From: Heterorhizobium halophytocola
GTDB taxonomy: Bacteria; Pseudomonadota; Alphaproteobacteria; Rhizobiales; Rhizobiaceae
Assembly (NCBI RefSeq): GCF_017873095.1
Contig: NZ_JAGGJU010000013.1
Span: 62,001-126,000, forward strand
DNA length: 64,000 nt
Reading direction: 5' to 3'
Made by a program: the position numbers and the translations under genes. Below are positions 60,443-64,000 of this stretch, piece after piece. Under the pieces are notes generated by a model. It was given only the letters and a program-made list of their open reading frames with translations, was not told the DNA's origin and did not search any database. Each line of letters opens with the position of its first letter. The first letter of the stretch is position 1.

Positions 60443-60763
60443 CCCCGCCCTCCTTATTACTTACCGATATCCAAAACGTCTTGCTCGCGGGCAGCGGGCA
60501 AGATCCGGTCCTGAGCGCGAAATGTTTACTTCCACTCTCCCTTACAATCCTCGCGACCTGGCCGAAGCGAAGTCTCTGGGCGCGCGCCGGCAATCGGAAA
60601 CTGAACGAACTGAATCGTGCCCATTATGACGACCCCACATCTTCGATGATCTCGATCGGCGTTATCATGACAAATCGTAAGCGATGCCGACGACGGATAA
60701 GCGAATTGTTGCACGCTTAGATACGGGAACAAGCAATGCGTAGGGGTCCAAACCTTTGGCTCG
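60443..60763. other. Spacer with no gene
   Basis: 321 bases between the start of the PIN_8 gene and the end of the RHE_PE00001-type gene. I see no protein pattern, terminator with T-run or palindrome. It marks the right edge of the defence island. Confidence 0.45.
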
Positions 60764-61894
60764 CTATACAACTCCCCACGCACGAAACCTCCCCCTCCCC
60801 GTCATCTCGCGCAAGCCCAGCTCCAAAACAATCCGCCGCGCGGCCTGCGGCGTCACCTCGAGCGTCTTGGCCACCATCTTCGCCGACACCAACGGTTTTG
60901 CCATCACCAGCTCGATCAGTTCAGGCAGTTTTGAAGACGTCCGGCGGCCGTCCAGCTTCCGCTCCAATAGGGTGCGGGCCAGCGCCAGCCGGTCATGCTC
61001 TTTCATGCCGATCTCGGCGGACGCCAACATCCCATGCGCGATGGCGACCAGCCGGGTTTCCCGGTTGCGATCGCGGCGCCGATCGACGGGAATGGTTTTC
61101 AGGCCAAGATTGATGGCAGCGAGATGCGCGCCGGTGGTGATGCCGGCCTGCCGTAGGATCGACCCAGCAAACAGACGGCCGAGCCAGGGCGCGTGCTGAA
61201 GCACCGAAACCTCGTTCCAGGCATCGAGGGCGACGATCGCCTGCAGCACCGTCGGCAGTTCCTGTGCCTGTCGCAACACGCCGCGCCATTCGTCGAGCCG
61301 GGCGTCCTCATCCCAGTCGAGGTCGTAGACCATCGGATCTTTTTCCTGGCCGCCGGCGCGGCCGGGCCGTCTGGCATTCTCGATCGCCGCCTCGGATCGC
61401 GCGAGGACCGCATCAATGGCGGCATAGTCGACGCCAGGCAGATTTTCGGCCTCGTCAATATCGTCCCGCTCCCCTTCTCGATCGACGGCAGGCGCAGGTC
61501 GCATGATCCTCGCCGGCTCTGCCGCCTCGGCGCCGATCGCACCGGCGTCCGAGGTTTGTCGCAAAACCCGGATACCCTCCGCGGACAGAGCCCAGTCGAC
61601 TGACTGGCCAGAAATCCGCCGTCGGGTGCGCAGCACGTCGCGGGCGATGGTGAGTTCGTGGGTCGGTGTCCGAATGTCTCGGGTGGCGTCATGGAGTACC
61701 AGGTCTTCGAGATGGACGAGTTCGCCGTCGATCCACAGTGAGGCGCAGGCGTCGGCGAAGTGCGACCGTTCGAGGAAGCCCGAACCGACCGGCGAACGGG
61801 CGATACGTTCGTCGAGACGTGCCAATTCGATACCGGCGCGAAAAGCCGGTTCCATCAGGGCTTTCATGCTGATTTTTGCGAGATCGTAAGCCAT
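60764..61894 (-). CDS. RHE_PE00001-family protein (DUF1612 and HTH)
   Basis: 376 residues starting MAYDLAKISMKALMEPAFRA, with ERIARSPVGSGFLERSHFAD, ASLWIDGELVHLEDLVLHDA and RDIRTPTHELTIARDVLRTR. This matches a rhizobial plasmid family named after Rhizobium etli RHE_PE00001, with a C-terminal winged helix (LVSAKMVAKTLEVTPQAARR). The function is unknown; DNA binding is inferred. The ATG at 61894 is used because the family starts there; an upstream in-frame ATG at 61918 is possible. Distribution of the family supports a rhizobial host. Confidence 0.88.
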   Translation of the reverse strand: MAYDLAKISMKALMEPAFRAGIELARLDERIARSPVGSGFLERSHFADACASLWIDGELVHLEDLVLHDATRDIRTPTHELTIARDVLRTRRRISGQSVDWALSAEGIRVLRQTSDAGAIGAEAAEPARIMRPAPAVDREGERDDIDEAENLPGVDYAAIDAVLARSEAAIENARRPGRAGGQEKDPMVYDLDWDEDARLDEWRGVLRQAQELPTVLQAIVALDAWNEVSVLQHAPWLGRLFAGSILRQAGITTGAHLAAINLGLKTIPVDRRRDRNRETRLVAIAHGMLASAEIGMKEHDRLALARTLLERKLDGRRTSSKLPELIELVMAKPLVSAKMVAKTLEVTPQAARRIVLELGLREMTGRGRFRAWGVV

Positions 61895-62083
61895 TGAAAT
61901 CATGGTAAATGATTTCATAAAGGAACTCTATCTGAATATTACGGTTCGTCACATGGTATGACTGCGGGTTGGGTCTCTAACCATCGATAAGTAACCCTTA
62001 TCGTATGTGATCAGACCAACCACTTGATCAACTCTGTCGGACAGCATATTTTGGTGCGCGAAGCCCAAGCAATGAGGTGCGCG

Positions 62084-62323
62084 ATGACGACCACAGTGAA
62101 GATTTCCGAAGCAAAAACGCATCTGTCCGACTTGCTCGCCCGCGTCGAGGCCGGCGAGGATTTTGTTATCGCCCGCGGAAATGATCCCATCGCCCATGTG
62201 ACCCGCATGCGCAAGGAAACCGACTTGCAATTGCTGCTCGCGGAAGTCCGCGTTGCGCGTCAGAAGGCGGCCGCTTCCAGGCATAATGAAATCCTCTCGT
62301 GGCGAGACGAAGGTCGCCGCTGA
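62084..62323 (+). CDS. vapB: Phd/VapB-type antitoxin
   Basis: 79 residues starting MTTTVKISEAKTHLSDLLAR, a Phd/YefM-type antitoxin. The ATG at 62084 is preceded by GAGGTG. It is not closely similar to the antitoxin at 1374-1616 beyond family level. It overlaps the downstream toxin by one base (TGATG). Confidence 0.85.
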   Translation: MTTTVKISEAKTHLSDLLARVEAGEDFVIARGNDPIAHVTRMRKETDLQLLLAEVRVARQKAAASRHNEILSWRDEGRR

Positions 62324-62739
62324 TGACCTTTGTCATTGACGCCTCGATGGCGGCCGCCTGGCTGCTGCCAGAAGAGTTTTCCGATGCAGCCGACGCGGTG
62401 ATTGCGACGATCGACGCTCCCTGCCCCATTCCATCGTTGTTTTTCTTTGAGATTAGAAACATCCTCGCCATGGCCGAGCGTCGCGGGCGCATCTCTGCTG
62501 GCAGCGCGCTGGTCAATATGGAGCGGCTGCGCCGGCTGCCGCTCGATGATGCCGGCATTGGCGGCGACGGTTATGTCCTGCTGCTCGCCGCCAATCACGG
62601 CCTCAGTGCCTATGACGCCACCTACCTGGCACTCTCCCTCAATCGCGAGGCTCCACTCGCCACACTCGACCGCAAACTGACCGCTGCCGCTCGCAAGGAA
62701 GGTGTTACCGTTCTCGGACCATTCGCTCATGGGGACTAA
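62323..62739 (+). CDS. vapC: VapC-type PIN toxin
   Basis: 138 residues: Asp5 in MTFVIDASMAAAWLLPEE, Glu in FFFEIRNILAMAERRG, Asp in AYDATYLALS and Asp in LATLDRKLTAAA. Typical VapC ribonuclease of the subgroup with the ALLLPEE-like motif. It follows its antitoxin and overlaps the tyrosine recombinase gene by 11 bases, so the three genes form one transcription unit. Confidence 0.88.
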   Translation: MTFVIDASMAAAWLLPEEFSDAADAVIATIDAPCPIPSLFFFEIRNILAMAERRGRISAGSALVNMERLRRLPLDDAGIGGDGYVLLLAANHGLSAYDATYLALSLNREAPLATLDRKLTAAARKEGVTVLGPFAHGD

Positions 62740-63877
62740 GCGGCCCGCCGGCGACCGGGTCGATCGTCGTGCCCACGAACTCGACACGATCGCCGCCGTC
62801 CTGCCGATGGAGCGGCGTGACGAGCTTGCCGAGCTTTTATCCGACCAGGACATCGAGACACTGCGGCATCTCGTCAACGAGGGCATGGGTCCCAACACAC
62901 TTCGCGCCCTTACCTCGGATCTCGCCTATCTGCAGGCCTGGTCGGTGGCGGCAACCGGGCGCTCCCTTCTCTGGCCCGCCCCCGAAGCCCTGCTCCTGAA
63001 ATTTGTGGCGCACCACCTGTGGGATTCAGAAAGGCGTCTGACCGATCCGGACCACGGCATGCCGGCAGAGGTCGAACAAAGCCTTCGCAGCCAAGGTTTT
63101 CTGAAATCCAGCGGTCCGCATGCGCCTGATACCGTCCGCCGGCGTCTCGCCACCTGGTCGACGTTGACGAAATGGCGGGGTCTGGCTGGTGCCTTCCCCT
63201 CCCCTGCCCTGAAGTCTGCAATCCGCCTTGCTGTCCGTGCCATACCGCGGCCGCGCAAACGCAAGAGCGCAAAGGCGGTCACGGGTGAGGTGCTGGCCAA
63301 GTTGCTGGCGACCTGCAGGGCCGATAGCCTGCGCGACGTCCGTGACAGGGCGATCCTGATGGTCGCTTTCGCGTCCGGCGGTCGCCGCCGCAGCGAGATC
63401 GCCGGTTTGCGTTGGGAGCAACTGACAGTCGAGCCGCCGATTGCAGTCGAAGGCGGCTCCCACCTCCCCTCTCTCGCAATTCATCTCGGCCGGACGAAGA
63501 CCTCCGCCGCCGATCACGACGAGGTCGTGTATCTCACGGGGCGGCCGGTGGATGCGCTGAATGCCTGGATCGAGGCAGCCCGGATCACCCAAGGGTCGCT
63601 GTTTCGCAAGATCGATCGCTGGGGCAACATCTCCAGTCGAGCCCTGGATCCAAAAGCGATCAATGATATCGTCAAGCAGCGGGCGGCGATGGCGGGGCTC
63701 GATGCGCGGGAGTATTCGGCGCACGGGCTGCGATCGGGGTATCTGACTGAGGCAGCAAATCTCGGGATCCCGCTCCCAGAGGCCATGGAGCAATCGCGCC
63801 ATCGATCCGTGCAACAAGCCTCGGAATACTATAACAGCGCAACACGGCGAAGCGGACGTGCAGCGCGCTTGCTATAG
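62729..63877 (+). CDS. Tyrosine site-specific recombinase (integrase)
   Basis: 382 residues. An N-terminal SAM-like DNA-binding region (DIETLRHLVNEGMGPNTLRA) is followed by the catalytic domain: Arg in ASGGRRRSEIAGLRW, H-x-x-R in YSAHGLRSGYLTEAAN, His in QSRHRSVQQAS and the nucleophile Tyr in SEYYNS. It would cut and rejoin specific sites. The ATG at 62729 (MGTKRPAGDRVDR) overlaps vapC by 11 bases, hinting at regulation along with the toxin-antitoxin pair. No att site is visible in the remaining 123 bases of the window. Confidence 0.9.
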   Translation: MGTKRPAGDRVDRRAHELDTIAAVLPMERRDELAELLSDQDIETLRHLVNEGMGPNTLRALTSDLAYLQAWSVAATGRSLLWPAPEALLLKFVAHHLWDSERRLTDPDHGMPAEVEQSLRSQGFLKSSGPHAPDTVRRRLATWSTLTKWRGLAGAFPSPALKSAIRLAVRAIPRPRKRKSAKAVTGEVLAKLLATCRADSLRDVRDRAILMVAFASGGRRRSEIAGLRWEQLTVEPPIAVEGGSHLPSLAIHLGRTKTSAADHDEVVYLTGRPVDALNAWIEAARITQGSLFRKIDRWGNISSRALDPKAINDIVKQRAAMAGLDAREYSAHGLRSGYLTEAANLGIPLPEAMEQSRHRSVQQASEYYNSATRRSGRAARLL

Positions 63878-64000
63878 GGTGTTCGAGCGAACCTCTTGGC
63901 TGTTATTCACCGTATAGAGCAGCAGCATGTCAAGTCGTCGTTGCTGAGTAAGCCGGTCGGTATTGGGTGGTCTCGCTCCGCGGCTTTTCATGAAAACTTC

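Noticed and set aside
1..64000. CRISPR array, tRNA or rRNA genes
   Set aside because: No regularly spaced repeats, cloverleaf-like segments or rRNA motifs were found on reading both strands.

Overview
The window looks like a segment of a large repABC plasmid or megaplasmid from a Rhizobiales alphaproteobacterium (Rhizobium, Agrobacterium or Sinorhizobium type). The evidence is a complete repA-repB-repC replication and partition cassette with an antisense RNA, a Ti/Sym-plasmid-type DNA-transfer set (traG-traD-traC, traA, an oriT-like site), DUF982, DUF736 and RHE_PE00001-type genes, a ROSE-like RNA thermometer before an hsp20 gene, and a CtrA-type box upstream of repA. Identifications come from reading the translated proteins and motifs; no database search was run.

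Layout. (1) 1-10.0 kb is a scar of mobile DNA: the end of a sulfatase gene, gene remnants, a vapBC pair, an IS30-family element split by an IS66-family element with an exact 8-bp target duplication, and an ISNCY/IS1202-like element. Both the IS66 and ISNCY-type elements carry a passenger gene, and the second sits directly beside a dif-like XerC/XerD site. (2) 10.6-21.6 kb is a catabolic block: a four-gene polyamine/opine-type ABC importer, then a TauD-type dioxygenase, RraA-like protein, nitrilase-family amidase, ornithine-cyclodeaminase-like protein, a frameshifted MmgE/PrpD gene and an amidohydrolase, with two XRE regulators in between. (3) 21.6-24.2 kb holds two atypical OmpR-type response regulators without kinases and a TraR-like LuxR regulator. 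(4) 24.36-28.0 kb is repABC with a CtrA box, a parS-like palindrome, a ctRNA with intrinsic terminator and an AT-rich stretch in repC. (5) 28.6-40.7 kb is the transfer region (DUF736, WGR, traG-D-C, oriT, traA). It is interrupted by cargo: DUF932, a pyruvate-oxidase-like enzyme and a glutamate-synthase-like FMN protein. (6) 40.9-43.3 kb has small stress or regulatory genes (Hsp20, DUF982, hemerythrin, GyrI-like) and an IS66 scar.

(7) 43.5-60.4 kb is a defence island. An IS21 element has truncated a DUF4365 nuclease-like gene, the last gene of a leftward operon reading XRE-ImmA regulator, PIN protein, DUF5677 protein, pseudokinase-SF1 helicase fusion, winged-helix-PLD protein, DUF4365. Facing away from it is a tightly overlapped rightward operon that is a type III CBASS: CD-NTase, HORMA (Cap7), TRIP13 ATPase (Cap6), a two-Rossmann-domain effector candidate, and a DEDDh exonuclease (Cap18). 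Two small coupled genes and a PIN_8/DUF4935 gene follow. (8) 60.7-64 kb has a RHE_PE00001-family protein and a VapBC pair whose toxin gene overlaps a tyrosine-recombinase gene.

The most interesting candidates are the pseudokinase-helicase/PLD/DUF4365 operon (possibly an undescribed defence system, perhaps crippled here by IS21) and the unusual CBASS effector. No tRNA, rRNA or CRISPR array was seen.
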